Both the position numbers and the translations under genes were made by a program. DNA of 32,438 nucleotides, taken from positions 1-32,438 of the forward strand of contig DHWF01000001.1 in assembly GCA_002413045.1 (NCBI GenBank). The letters are read 5' to 3'. How positions within the stretch are numbered: position 1 is the stretch's first letter; every line of letters begins with the position of its first letter. The notes under the pieces were generated by a model. It saw nothing but the letters and a program-made list of their open reading frames with translations. It did no database searches and was not told the origin of the DNA. The DNA is from Chloroflexi bacterium UBA5189 (lineage in GTDB: Bacteria; Chloroflexota; Limnocylindria; Limnocylindrales; CSP1-4). Shown here piece by piece: positions 25,184-32,438 of the stretch.

Positions 25184-27988
25184 ATGGGTCCCGTCGTTGG
25201 TCGATCCTCGGAGCTCGGTCGAATCAAGGAATTCCTCCGGGTCGCCGCCGCCCGGCCGCGCGCGCTGGTCGTCACGGGCGACCCTGGCATCGGCAAGACC
25301 GCGGTTTGGGCGGAGTCCGTGCGCCGCGCGCGCACCGGCACACAGACCACCCTCGTGGCTCAAGCGACCGAAGCGGAAAGGACCGTCGCGTTCTCGGCTC
25401 TTGCGGACCTGCTGCTCGACCTGTCGGACCACGCGCTCGAGACCCTGCCTCCCAGTCAGGCCAACGCTCTCCGAATTGCATTGCGACGCGAAGAACCCGC
25501 CCACGGTCCGCTCGATCCACGAGTGGTTGGATCCGCTACGCTCGGAGCGCTGCGCGCGCTAACGCGCGTCGGCTCCGTCCTCGTCGCCATCGACGACGTC
25601 GACCTCGTGGATTCCTCGTCGCAGAGCGCCCTCGCGTTTGCTCTGCGCCGTGGCCACGAGCCGGGGGTGAGCCTCCTGGTCAGTGTTCGCTCGACCGAGC
25701 TCGCAGCCGCGAGCTGGCTCCTCGGCCCAAGATCTGGCCTCGAGGCGCAGTACCTGAGCCTCGGACCGCTTGACGCGACATCGCTGCGGGAGGTCGTGCG
25801 CGACCACGGCGTTGGAGATGTGCCGGCAACGGAGTGGCGGGGATTGCTGTCGGAGGCCGCCGGCAATCCGCTCTTCGCGATCGAGCTCGCGCGTTCGACC
25901 CGGTCCCGGCTGGCCGGCCAGCCACTGCCCGAAGGTCTCGTGGCGGTCGTCGAACGCCGCCTAGCGGGCTTGAACGACGAGACAAAGAGTCTGCTCCGCC
26001 TCGCGGCCGCAATGGCTAACCCCCGCACCGGCCAGGTCGCCCGGGCCGCTGGCCTTCCCCTCCAGGCCGTTCGAGACCAGCTTCACCGGGGCGAGCTGGC
26101 CGGGGTGGTGCAGCTCGAGGCTGGGCGCATCAGGTTTGAGCACCCGATCTACCGGACCGTGCTCTACGGCAGCCTCACACCCGCTGAGAGCGCGGACATC
26201 CATCGCCGCCTCGCCAGCGGGGAGAGCGATCTCGAAGAGCGAGCGCGCCACCTCGCTGCGGCGACCGCAGCGCCCAATGCTCGGCTCGCCGGGATGCTCG
26301 ACCGGGCGACAGCGCACGCACGCGGGCGCGGTGCCGTCGATGCGGCGGCCGCGTTCGCCAACCAGGCCCTGGAGCTCACGCCACCCACGAACCGGAGGCA
26401 CTTGACGAGGCGAACGTTGCTGGTCGCCGAGTTGGCCTTTCATGCCGGCGACCTCGCGCGGGCGGAAGGACTCCTCCGGCCGCTTGCCGGTTCCAACTCT
26501 GGGGCCCGTGCCGACGCGCTACGTCTGCTGGGGCAGATTGAGTACACCCGCACCGGGTTCGGCGAAGCGATCGATATGTTCGAAGAGGCCATCCGCTCGA
26601 CCAGTGACCCCATCGTCCTGGCCAGCTTGGAGCGGAGCCTCGCCTATGCCCTGATGAACTCCGGCCAGCTCGACCGCGTGCTCGAGCACGCGGCGCGGTC
26701 GCTGCAGCATGCGAAGACGACCCAGGATCAAGCCGCGCTCGCCGAAAGCCTCGGCGCAGCGGCCATCGCCGAGGTCCTGCTCGGGCGGGGTCTCGACCAG
26801 GCGAAGATCGATCGTGCGCTCGAGCTCGAGGACCCGAATGCCCACCTCGCGGTCGAGACGCGACCGAGCCTTATCGCCGGTGACATCGCGCTCTACGTTG
26901 GCGACCTAGATCGGGCCATCGCCCTGCTCGGGCGGCTCAAACGAGACCTCCTCGAGCGTGGCTTCGAAAGCGACGCGGTCATGGCGACCTCGCACCTGAT
27001 CTGGACGGAATGCTGGCGAGGCGAGCTGCGGGCCGCGGAAAGAGATGCCCGTGAGGCGATGGAGATTGCAGCGCGGCTCGAAAGCCCTGCCTTGCAGTGC
27101 GCCGCGACGACCATGGCCGCGCTCAGCGCCGCGTGGCTTGGCAAGGTGCGGTCTGTGCGAACGCGCGTCCGAACCGTCCGCCGGCTGATTGAGGGAGGGG
27201 CCCTCCCCGTATCAGCCATTTGGGCTAACTGGGCGACCGCGATCGTCGCCCTGTCGATCGGAGAGCCGCGCGATGCCGTCCTGGCGCTAGAGCCGATGGT
27301 GGGCCCGATCGCGCTGGGGGCGTCACTCGAACCAGCTCGAGCCCCGTTCCTCCCGGAACTCATCGAGGCACTGGTTGGCGTGGGCCGCTTGGAGGACGCG
27401 CGCCGACTGCTCGACGTGTTCGAGGAGGCAGCAGTGCGACTCGACCGTGGCTGGGCGCGGGCGTCGTCCCTGCGCTGCCGCGCCCTGCTCCACTCGGCGA
27501 GCGGCGAGACGCGGGCGGCCCTCGAGGTGGCGAGGGAAGCCGTAGAGCTGAGTGGGAAGGAGCAGCTCCGACTCGATCATGCTCGGAGCATGCTGCTCCT
27601 CGGCGAACTGGAGCGACGTGCCGGACACCGCTCCGAGGCGAACCGATGGTTGTCGGCCGCGGACTTGGCGTTCACACAGGCAGGAGCCAAGCTCTGGGCG
27701 AGGCGCGCTCGCGACGCCACGGTGCGGCTGGGTGGCAGAGGACGAGCCGGGCAAGGACTGACGCCGACGGAGCTGAGGGCCGCCCGACTCGCTGCCCGCG
27801 GATACACGAACAACGAGGTCGCGCGGACGATGCTGATCAGTCCGAAAACCGTTGAAGTGCACCTCGCTCGGGTTTACGGAAAGCTCGCCATCCGGACTCG
27901 CGCCGAGCTCGGTGCCATCCTGGGCGATCGGCCTGCCGTGGCTATTGAGGAGGTGGACGGCGAGGCCAAGGGCGCAACAGGGCCTTGA
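25184..27988 (+). CDS. LuxR-family transcriptional regulator with N-terminal AAA/STAND ATPase (LAL/MalT type)
   Basis: 934 residues from the ATG at 25184. An ATG at 25079 would add 35 residues of no known domain and leave only 32 bases to the divergent lipoprotein; the shorter start puts VGRSSELGRI at the N-terminus as usual. Walker A is VTGDPGIGKTAVW (Lys38), Walker B is VLVAIDDVDLVD near 140, and the STAND region has EAAGNPLFAIELAR. The middle is a run of TPR-like helical repeats (GDLARAEGLLRPL, GDLDRAIALLGRL, LEDARRLLDVFEEA). The last 65 residues are a LuxR/GerE helix-turn-helix: LTPTELRAARLAARGYTNNE, ARTMLISPKTVEVHLARVYG. Such proteins sense a ligand through the repeats and activate promoters. 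The target is unknown; the divergent lipoproteins are candidates by position only. Confidence 0.9.
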   Translation: MGPVVGRSSELGRIKEFLRVAAARPRALVVTGDPGIGKTAVWAESVRRARTGTQTTLVAQATEAERTVAFSALADLLLDLSDHALETLPPSQANALRIALRREEPAHGPLDPRVVGSATLGALRALTRVGSVLVAIDDVDLVDSSSQSALAFALRRGHEPGVSLLVSVRSTELAAASWLLGPRSGLEAQYLSLGPLDATSLREVVRDHGVGDVPATEWRGLLSEAAGNPLFAIELARSTRSRLAGQPLPEGLVAVVERRLAGLNDETKSLLRLAAAMANPRTGQVARAAGLPLQAVRDQLHRGELAGVVQLEAGRIRFEHPIYRTVLYGSLTPAESADIHRRLASGESDLEERARHLAAATAAPNARLAGMLDRATAHARGRGAVDAAAAFANQALELTPPTNRRHLTRRTLLVAELAFHAGDLARAEGLLRPLAGSNSGARADALRLLGQIEYTRTGFGEAIDMFEEAIRSTSDPIVLASLERSLAYALMNSGQLDRVLEHAARSLQHAKTTQDQAALAESLGAAAIAEVLLGRGLDQAKIDRALELEDPNAHLAVETRPSLIAGDIALYVGDLDRAIALLGRLKRDLLERGFESDAVMATSHLIWTECWRGELRAAERDAREAMEIAARLESPALQCAATTMAALSAAWLGKVRSVRTRVRTVRRLIEGGALPVSAIWANWATAIVALSIGEPRDAVLALEPMVGPIALGASLEPARAPFLPELIEALVGVGRLEDARRLLDVFEEAAVRLDRGWARASSLRCRALLHSASGETRAALEVAREAVELSGKEQLRLDHARSMLLLGELERRAGHRSEANRWLSAADLAFTQAGAKLWARRARDATVRLGGRGRAGQGLTPTELRAARLAARGYTNNEVARTMLISPKTVEVHLARVYGKLAIRTRAELGAILGDRPAVAIEEVDGEAKGATGP

Positions 27989-27995
27989 GGAGCGC

Positions 27996-28013
27996 TGTGC
28001 CCCAGAAGGCACA
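27996..28013 (+). terminator. Weak hairpin after the LuxR regulator gene
   Basis: TGTGCC-CCAGAA-GGCACA, a perfect six-base stem with a six-base loop, begins eight bases past the TGA. No T-run follows (the next bases are AAGGGAC), so intrinsic termination is doubtful. Position is the main support. Confidence 0.3.
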
Positions 28014-28182
28014 AAGGGACCCTGGACCCGCGACAACCGCGCCCGCCGTCCGGCGTCTGCCTCCTAGCCATAAGCTCAAGGCGTGAACATTGAGCTCACG
28101 CGGATTTGGGATCCCCCACTCCACGATCGCGTCCCTTTCCGCCCGTTTGACCACTTCACACAACGGACGGAATTTGAGACCA

Positions 28183-28482
28183 CTACGGGTCTTCGGCGAG
28201 CGCGTGGAGCCCGGCGAGAGCTGCGCCGATCAGGCCGACCTTGGTATTCGTAATGACGCGCACGGGAACCTCCCGTAGGAACTCGGTGTCTCGACCCTTG
28301 GACGCGAGGTGTCCGAGGAACGGCCCTGTTCGCAGCAGCGGCAGGATGCGAGAGGTCATGCCGCCGCCCAGGTAGAGACCCCCGGTTGCGTTGACTCTCA
28401 GAATGAGGTTCCCGGCCTCCGCTCCAAGGATCGACATGAGCAGCGCTAGACCGATTGAGTAAGGTGCGGGCTGATCTTCGAT
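28183..28482 (-). pseudogene. glk: Glucokinase, C-terminal remnant
   Basis: About 95 residues read as the end of an E. coli-type glucokinase: ALLMSILGAEAGNLILRV, ATGGLYLGGGMTSRILPLL, the ASKGR stretch and VPVRVITNTKVGLIGAALAG, ending at TAG 28183-28185. A full enzyme is about 320-340 residues. The ATP-site and sugar-site halves are missing. The similarity fades upstream of about 28460, and the stop of an unrelated membrane-protein gene sits at 28490. The gene thus appears to have been cut by whatever brought in that neighbour. No 5' half is visible up to 32438. Glucokinase feeds the zwf pathway. Confidence 0.8.
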
Positions 28483-28489
28483 CCATTCG

Positions 28490-28984
28490 TCAGAGGATGC
28501 CGAGCACGACGGCCACGGCCCCTATTAGGGCCGAAAGGGCGCTTGCCTCGAGCAGCATCGCGGCGCGCAGCAGTTTGCCTTTGCGAGCGTTGTTGATGCG
28601 AGCGTTCTCGATGATGTCGGTCCAGGCAGTCGCCACAACCTTCGCGGCTTCTGCCTCGTCACCGGCCCAATTCTCGTCGAGGAGTCCTCGGAGGCCGTCA
28701 GGCTCTACTTCGATGTAGTAGTACGCCCAATTGACGGCGATGCCGACGAGGGCAGCCAGTACGAACAGGACTGCCGCGACCGCCAGCGCGAATGCGGCAA
28801 TTGGCGGTAGCTGGTAGTTCTGGGCCTTCGTGGCCAACGCAGTCAAGCCAAAGAGCAACGTCACGAGCGTGCCCGAACTCGTGATAACCGCGATTCCTCG
28901 CTGTTCGATGGAGTTCTTTCGGGCTCGCTCTTCGGCCAGTTGCTCTCTGACTAGGTCCCAGTAGCGATCGCTTGCCGTCGCCAT
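28490..28984 (-). CDS. Three-helix membrane protein of unknown function, second gene of a two-gene unit
   Basis: 164 residues from the ATG at 28984. An N-terminal charged helix (YWDLVREQLAEERARKNSIE) leads into TM1 (30-51, ITSSGTLVTLLFGLTAL), TM2 (61-88, IAAFALAVAAVLFVLAALVG), a cytoplasmic or outer loop of about 45 polar residues (DENWAGDEAEAAKVVATAWT), and TM3 (138-164) up to the last residue. I have the impression of similar uncharacterised proteins in actinobacteria, but could not search. The helix-then-three-TM layout is shared with several small membrane effectors of defence systems; that is resemblance only. An AAGGA ribosome site nine bases upstream overlaps the stop of the small peptide gene, so the two are probably translated as a pair. 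Confidence 0.82.
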   Translation of the reverse strand: MATASDRYWDLVREQLAEERARKNSIEQRGIAVITSSGTLVTLLFGLTALATKAQNYQLPPIAAFALAVAAVLFVLAALVGIAVNWAYYYIEVEPDGLRGLLDENWAGDEAEAAKVVATAWTDIIENARINNARKGKLLRAAMLLEASALSALIGAVAVVLGIL

Positions 28985-28996
28985 GGGGTGGTGTCC

Positions 28997-29098
28997 TTAG
29001 GTCTTCTTGAGACCAGGTCCGGCCTTCTTGGAAGCATTGCCCGAGCGCTTGATAACTGGACCAGTCTTGATGGGTTTCGGCTTGGCGCCTTCTGCCAC
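28997..29098 (-). CDS. 33-residue lysine-rich peptide, first gene of a two-gene unit
   Basis: A GTG at 29098 is preceded by AAAGGAG with eight bases between, a strong ribosome site. The frame runs to TAA at 28997-28999. The peptide is very basic: about nine Lys and one Arg, one Glu, five Gly and four Pro, with a core PKPIKTGPVIKRSG and an end KKAGPGLKKT. It has no hydrophobic segment or Cys. The stop is 12 bases before the membrane-protein ATG and lies next to that gene's ribosome site, which argues for coupling. The peptide is too short for routine gene callers. It could be a functional partner, a leader peptide for translation control, or a basic antimicrobial-like peptide; no family is recognised. 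Confidence 0.6.
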   Translation of the reverse strand: MAEGAKPKPIKTGPVIKRSGNASKKAGPGLKKT

Positions 29099-29170
29099 GT
29101 TGCCCGCTCCTTTCGATAAGTGTGGTTGAGTCGATGTCCAGACGCGATCAATCGACGCTTCGGCTGGCCC

Positions 29171-29186
29171 GGCTGCGGACGCAGCC
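29171..29186 (-). terminator. GC hairpin downstream of the M19-like gene
   Basis: GGCTGC-GTCC-GCAGCC on the minus strand forms a six-base stem with a tetraloop, about 40 bases after the M19-like stop and 70 before the small peptide gene. No T-run follows. It may separate the two transcription units; weak by sequence alone. Confidence 0.3.
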
Positions 29187-29226
29187 CTTAAGCTGAGCCG
29201 GGTCGAGCGCGCTTGATCCCGCAGAT

Positions 29227-32200
29227 CTACAGCCTGAAGGCTCGCAGGTTCACCGTGGTGACCGCCTCGCGAATGCGTGCGAAGAACGTGCCACCACCCG
29301 AGAGGTGCGCGCCGATCGCCTCGCATTGCTCCCAGATGGACACATAGGTCTCCGCGGACCCGAACAGCGCGGTGAGCGTTGTCGGCCCGACGCCGACGTT
29401 CTTGAGGTCCTGCAGAAGGTCGGGCAGCAAGCCGTAGTGGGCCAGTCCGTCCACGTTGAAATCGAAGGTGTAGTTGCCCGCCACGCAGCGCGTCAGCGGT
29501 GTATTCGCGCCCGCCTTCATGGTGTTCCAGACCCCGATCCCATCCGCCACCACCGCCTGTTGGCGGCGCGCATCGTGGGGGTCTCCGGGGTCCGTCAACG
29601 AGCCGAGTGGGATGCCGTTGAGGAGCTCACACGCCGTTCGAGCGAGGCCGCCGAGCGAGGCCGCTTGGTCGCCGGGCGTCGCGAATCCAGTCGTCAACGC
29701 AAGTACGTCGTTGTCGCCTCCCGGAGGCAGCCCAGCTTCGTGGAGCCAGAGTGCCGTCCAGACCTTCGTGGCGAACGCGTACTCACCACCGATGAGGCTG
29801 TCGGAGAAACTGTCTTGGGGAACGAGGTACGGGTTCAGCTTCCCGGTCGCATCGGCGTCCGGTGGCACAAAGAAACGCGGCTGGCCACCTACGGGATGGT
29901 CATAAGCGACGCCGTTCGTCTGCGCGAACGCTTGAGACCGCTTCTCGGCGACCCCACCAGGTCCTTCGTGGGCGAGGCCATAGATCGCGAGGGGTCCGAA
30001 CCGGGGCGCGACCTGAGCGACCAGAGTCATGTCGGTGCCAATGCCGACGCCACGGTCGCCGGCCAGACCGACCGCATGGCGGAGCTCCTGGGCGTAGCTC
30101 TTGGACGTTCCGGCGGCATCGATCGGGACCGGCGGATCGGCGTTCAACAGCGAATCGGCAAGCGTGTCGTGTTGGGCTGTGATCGGGGCGAACATGCCGC
30201 CGAGGCCCAAAATCGCTTGCGCGGTCGCTTCCGATTTTGCTGATTCGTGCGGCCACAAACCGCCGTTCGATCGCTGGCCGGGTTCGGGCTGATCTTCGTG
30301 ACCCCAATTCCGGCGCGGCGCCAGAGCCCTGAACGTTGTGTGCGCAGAGACGACCGGGTACGACGGTCGGCTGCTGCCCGGGTCCGCCGCCGCGAGGCAT
30401 TGGTCCAGCACGAATTGCGCGGTCCTGGTGCCCATGTGATCAACGTCGATGACCATGCCGAGTTCCATCATCGCGGTGAGGGCCTGGGTGGCGATCGTGC
30501 TCGCGCCGACGCTGTTCTGATGTCCGGCTCCCGGTGCGATCCCGCCGTAATCGGGCAGCCCGATCGATTCGATTGCTACAAACGCTGGGAAGTCGGCCAG
30601 TGCGAGGAGAAACTCGGCCCAGCCAGGGATCGGGTCATCGAGCCGGAAATCGATGCCCGGGTCCTCGGCCTGCTCCGGCACGAACCACTCGCGGTGGAGC
30701 CAGTAGTTGCTCAGGTTGAACATCGCCTCGTAGATGCTCGTGCCGCCGAACGCGTTGTTGGCGAGGTGGACCGGGTTCAGCTGCCGAACATCGAGGCGGT
30801 CGTGGAGATCCTGAAGACGCGTCTTGACGACGTCGTGGATCTGCTGCGGGGTCGGGCTCGGGCCCGCAAGCGTGTTGATCTGCGCCTCGTTGAGCCACTG
30901 TCCGAGAAACGAGTCGACTTCGATCCCGAAGACGATGGCGAGGCGCCCGGCGCCGATGATCCGCCGCGCGTCGGCTGGTGTGCGGGCCTTCTCCATCCAG
31001 TCGGCGTTCGCCGCGATGACGTCGTTGAAGAACGCGATCTGGCGCTCGATCGTGTCCTGGTCGTCGTGGGGCAGGTCGTCGGCACCTGCGTGCATCCCCG
31101 CGAGCATCTCGTTGTTCACCACGAGCGCAACGAGAAGACGAAGCCCGCCCTGCCAGGCGCGCTTGATCCAGGCCGGATGCATCTGCTGATGGATGCCGTC
31201 GAGGACCGATGGCCAGGTCCCGAAGCTCGGTGCGCCATCCCGGCCGCCGGCTTGGTGCCCGTCTGGGAAGTTGTTCACGACGATGTCGGCGATCCCGCGC
31301 GAGTGGTCAGCGTTGCATTCGGGTAGGTCAGCCGCGTCGACCGAATTGGCTGCATAGGCTCCGGAGACAAAGTGTCCGCCCATGCTCATGAACGCCATCG
31401 GGTGCGAATGGAGGTCCGCGAATCCCCATAGCGGTGGGGCGGGATCAGCTCCGTCGAGCCCCTCCGGAGCTGTCGCGGCCTGCTTCAGATAGTTGATGTA
31501 GGCATTGCCTGAACCCGCGACCGCGAACCGCACATATGCGGCGGTTCCCTGGATCGAGCTCATGTCGATCGACAGTTGCTGCCAGGGACCGCTCGTCGAC
31601 ACTGCGGCGGACAGCTCCGCCTCGCGGCAGTACGGCCCGTACGCCGAGTACACGTCTCGTCCGTAGTGATCCGTATAGATCGGCCCGCGCGGCCTGTCGC
31701 CGACGCCTGGCGTAGTTACCTGGGTACCGCCGGGCCCAATCGGCGCGGTGTTGGCGCGCTGCGGCACGTCTGGGCTCGAGGTCTTGTCCGAGATCGCCGG
31801 CGCCTCAGGCTCCGTCCATGGCGGCGTTAGAGTCTGGGGTGAATACACGCAGACGTCGACGGTCAACTGCGTATCCGGGTCGAGCGCGGCCCGGAAGGTG
31901 ACGACGGCGCCCGTCACTTGGAATGGACCAGCCAGCCATTCGCCAGTTGAGAACGGATACGCCTGGCCGAGTTGGAATGGGACGCCGGTCCAGTAATCGC
32001 CGCCTAGGCTCGTCAGGCTCTGGCCATTGCTCACAACGCGATCAGCCGGCAGGCTCGCCGCGATGAGACCAGGGCCGACCGCGGACAGATCCGGCGCTGC
32101 TGGCGTACCCACCGGCGCCGGCCCAAAGCGAGGAACGTTCGGGAGAGGGACGCCGATAAGGCTCGTCGGAATTCGCACGACCAAGTCCTCCTCGAAATAT

Positions 32201-32253
32201 CCGCCCAGCGCTACAACCCACGGAAACCAGCGCCCAGCAGCCGTTCTGGACAT
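29227..32253 (-). CDS. Peptidase M19 (membrane dipeptidase)-like metal hydrolase with N-terminal accessory domain
   Basis: 1008 residues from the ATG at 32253; a GTG six bases upstream is possible and neither has a good ribosome site. Residues 1-265 form a strand-rich region, possibly a carbohydrate-binding-like or adhesion module (YVRFAVAGSGNAYINYLKQ). The catalytic half begins GFADLHSHP (His282, His284) and follows the M19 order: Glu445 in VFGIEVDS, His606 in VIDVDHMG, His638 in VSAHTTFRAL and Asp741 in GIGTDM. Classical M19 enzymes have HxD at the first site and about 350-400 residues; this has HxH, large insertions, and a 250-residue tail. No clear signal peptide or lipobox, only a short hydrophobic WFPWVVALGGYF near the start. 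Substrate unknown: dipeptides, or lactones and other cyclic amides. Confidence 0.82.
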   Translation of the reverse strand: MSRTAAGRWFPWVVALGGYFEEDLVVRIPTSLIGVPLPNVPRFGPAPVGTPAAPDLSAVGPGLIAASLPADRVVSNGQSLTSLGGDYWTGVPFQLGQAYPFSTGEWLAGPFQVTGAVVTFRAALDPDTQLTVDVCVYSPQTLTPPWTEPEAPAISDKTSSPDVPQRANTAPIGPGGTQVTTPGVGDRPRGPIYTDHYGRDVYSAYGPYCREAELSAAVSTSGPWQQLSIDMSSIQGTAAYVRFAVAGSGNAYINYLKQAATAPEGLDGADPAPPLWGFADLHSHPMAFMSMGGHFVSGAYAANSVDAADLPECNADHSRGIADIVVNNFPDGHQAGGRDGAPSFGTWPSVLDGIHQQMHPAWIKRAWQGGLRLLVALVVNNEMLAGMHAGADDLPHDDQDTIERQIAFFNDVIAANADWMEKARTPADARRIIGAGRLAIVFGIEVDSFLGQWLNEAQINTLAGPSPTPQQIHDVVKTRLQDLHDRLDVRQLNPVHLANNAFGGTSIYEAMFNLSNYWLHREWFVPEQAEDPGIDFRLDDPIPGWAEFLLALADFPAFVAIESIGLPDYGGIAPGAGHQNSVGASTIATQALTAMMELGMVIDVDHMGTRTAQFVLDQCLAAADPGSSRPSYPVVSAHTTFRALAPRRNWGHEDQPEPGQRSNGGLWPHESAKSEATAQAILGLGGMFAPITAQHDTLADSLLNADPPVPIDAAGTSKSYAQELRHAVGLAGDRGVGIGTDMTLVAQVAPRFGPLAIYGLAHEGPGGVAEKRSQAFAQTNGVAYDHPVGGQPRFFVPPDADATGKLNPYLVPQDSFSDSLIGGEYAFATKVWTALWLHEAGLPPGGDNDVLALTTGFATPGDQAASLGGLARTACELLNGIPLGSLTDPGDPHDARRQQAVVADGIGVWNTMKAGANTPLTRCVAGNYTFDFNVDGLAHYGLLPDLLQDLKNVGVGPTTLTALFGSAETYVSIWEQCEAIGAHLSGGGTFFARIREAVTTVNLRAFRL

Positions 32254-32438
32254 GAGCACGCGACTCGAGGTGGGCGTCGCCGCACAACGACACCCGCGGC
32301 TGTTTGTCTACGCGCGACGAATGGAATTGTCTAGGCGGTTATCCACAATCACTGATGTCGGCGCGCTCGGTTAATGGCGGGAAGTCGCACTTCACTGCGG
32401 CTTTGGCGTCACGTCTGCCGTGCCCCTTGACGGCGCCG

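Noticed and set aside
32339..32347. Perfect DnaA-box-like TTATCCACA
   Set aside because: A single 9-mer with no cluster of boxes, no AT-rich element and no dnaA/dnaN nearby; not evidence of an origin.
1..32438. CRISPR arrays, insertion sequences, rRNA operon
   Set aside because: No regularly spaced repeats, no transposase motifs and no rRNA-like sequence were seen on either strand.

Overview
The window is high-GC bacterial chromosome. The best guess is Chloroflexota, perhaps a Limnocylindria-like lineage: dprA, topA and xerC are neighbours, TopA has Cys zinc ribbons (the mycobacterial enzyme lacks them), and the cell-wall genes include two FemABX transferases. An actinobacterium is not excluded, since the LuxR ATPase and a DUF3558-like lipoprotein would fit one. 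No database search was possible.

Region 1 (1-13.1 kb, all minus strand) is a tightly packed housekeeping operon. In transcription order it holds a 5'-truncated comM/yifB, dprA, a small unknown gene, topA, xerC, murJ, two femABX-type genes, murE, an alpha/beta-hydrolase-adenylate cyclase fusion, and the start of a bifunctional relA/spoT that runs off the left edge. xerC>murJ>femX>femX are joined by 4-base GTGA/ATGA overlaps. The group links DNA processing, chromosome resolution, lipid II flipping, stem-peptide synthesis and branching, and nucleotide second messengers. The hydrolase half of the cyclase fusion appears to have lost its whole catalytic triad.

Region 2 (13.1-25 kb) is a looser, rearranged zone with mixed strands and several gene remnants. 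comM is cut at about 13.1 kb. An intact zwf follows, then about 650 bases without a gene. That stretch holds a tRNA-like relic and, at 15.15-15.34 kb, a scrambled and diverged copy of the xerC/murJ junction. Next come an alpha/beta hydrolase, a frameshifted membrane protein, an ECF sigma factor coupled to a membrane-anchored beta-propeller (possible anti-sigma/sensor), a divergent SGNH-hydrolase lipoprotein, a GNAT fragment, a broken FAD-linked oxidase, and two lipoproteins.

Region 3 (25-32.4 kb) has a large LuxR-type ATPase regulator. After it comes the 3' stump of a glucokinase gene. Directly against the stump lies a two-gene unit encoding a 33-residue lysine-rich peptide and a three-helix membrane protein. 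Upstream of that is a ~1000-residue M19-dipeptidase-like metal hydrolase with its own N-terminal domain. The peptide/membrane-protein pair at the glucokinase breakpoint is the best candidate here for an undescribed small system. The scrambled xerC/murJ relic is the most striking sign of past rearrangement.
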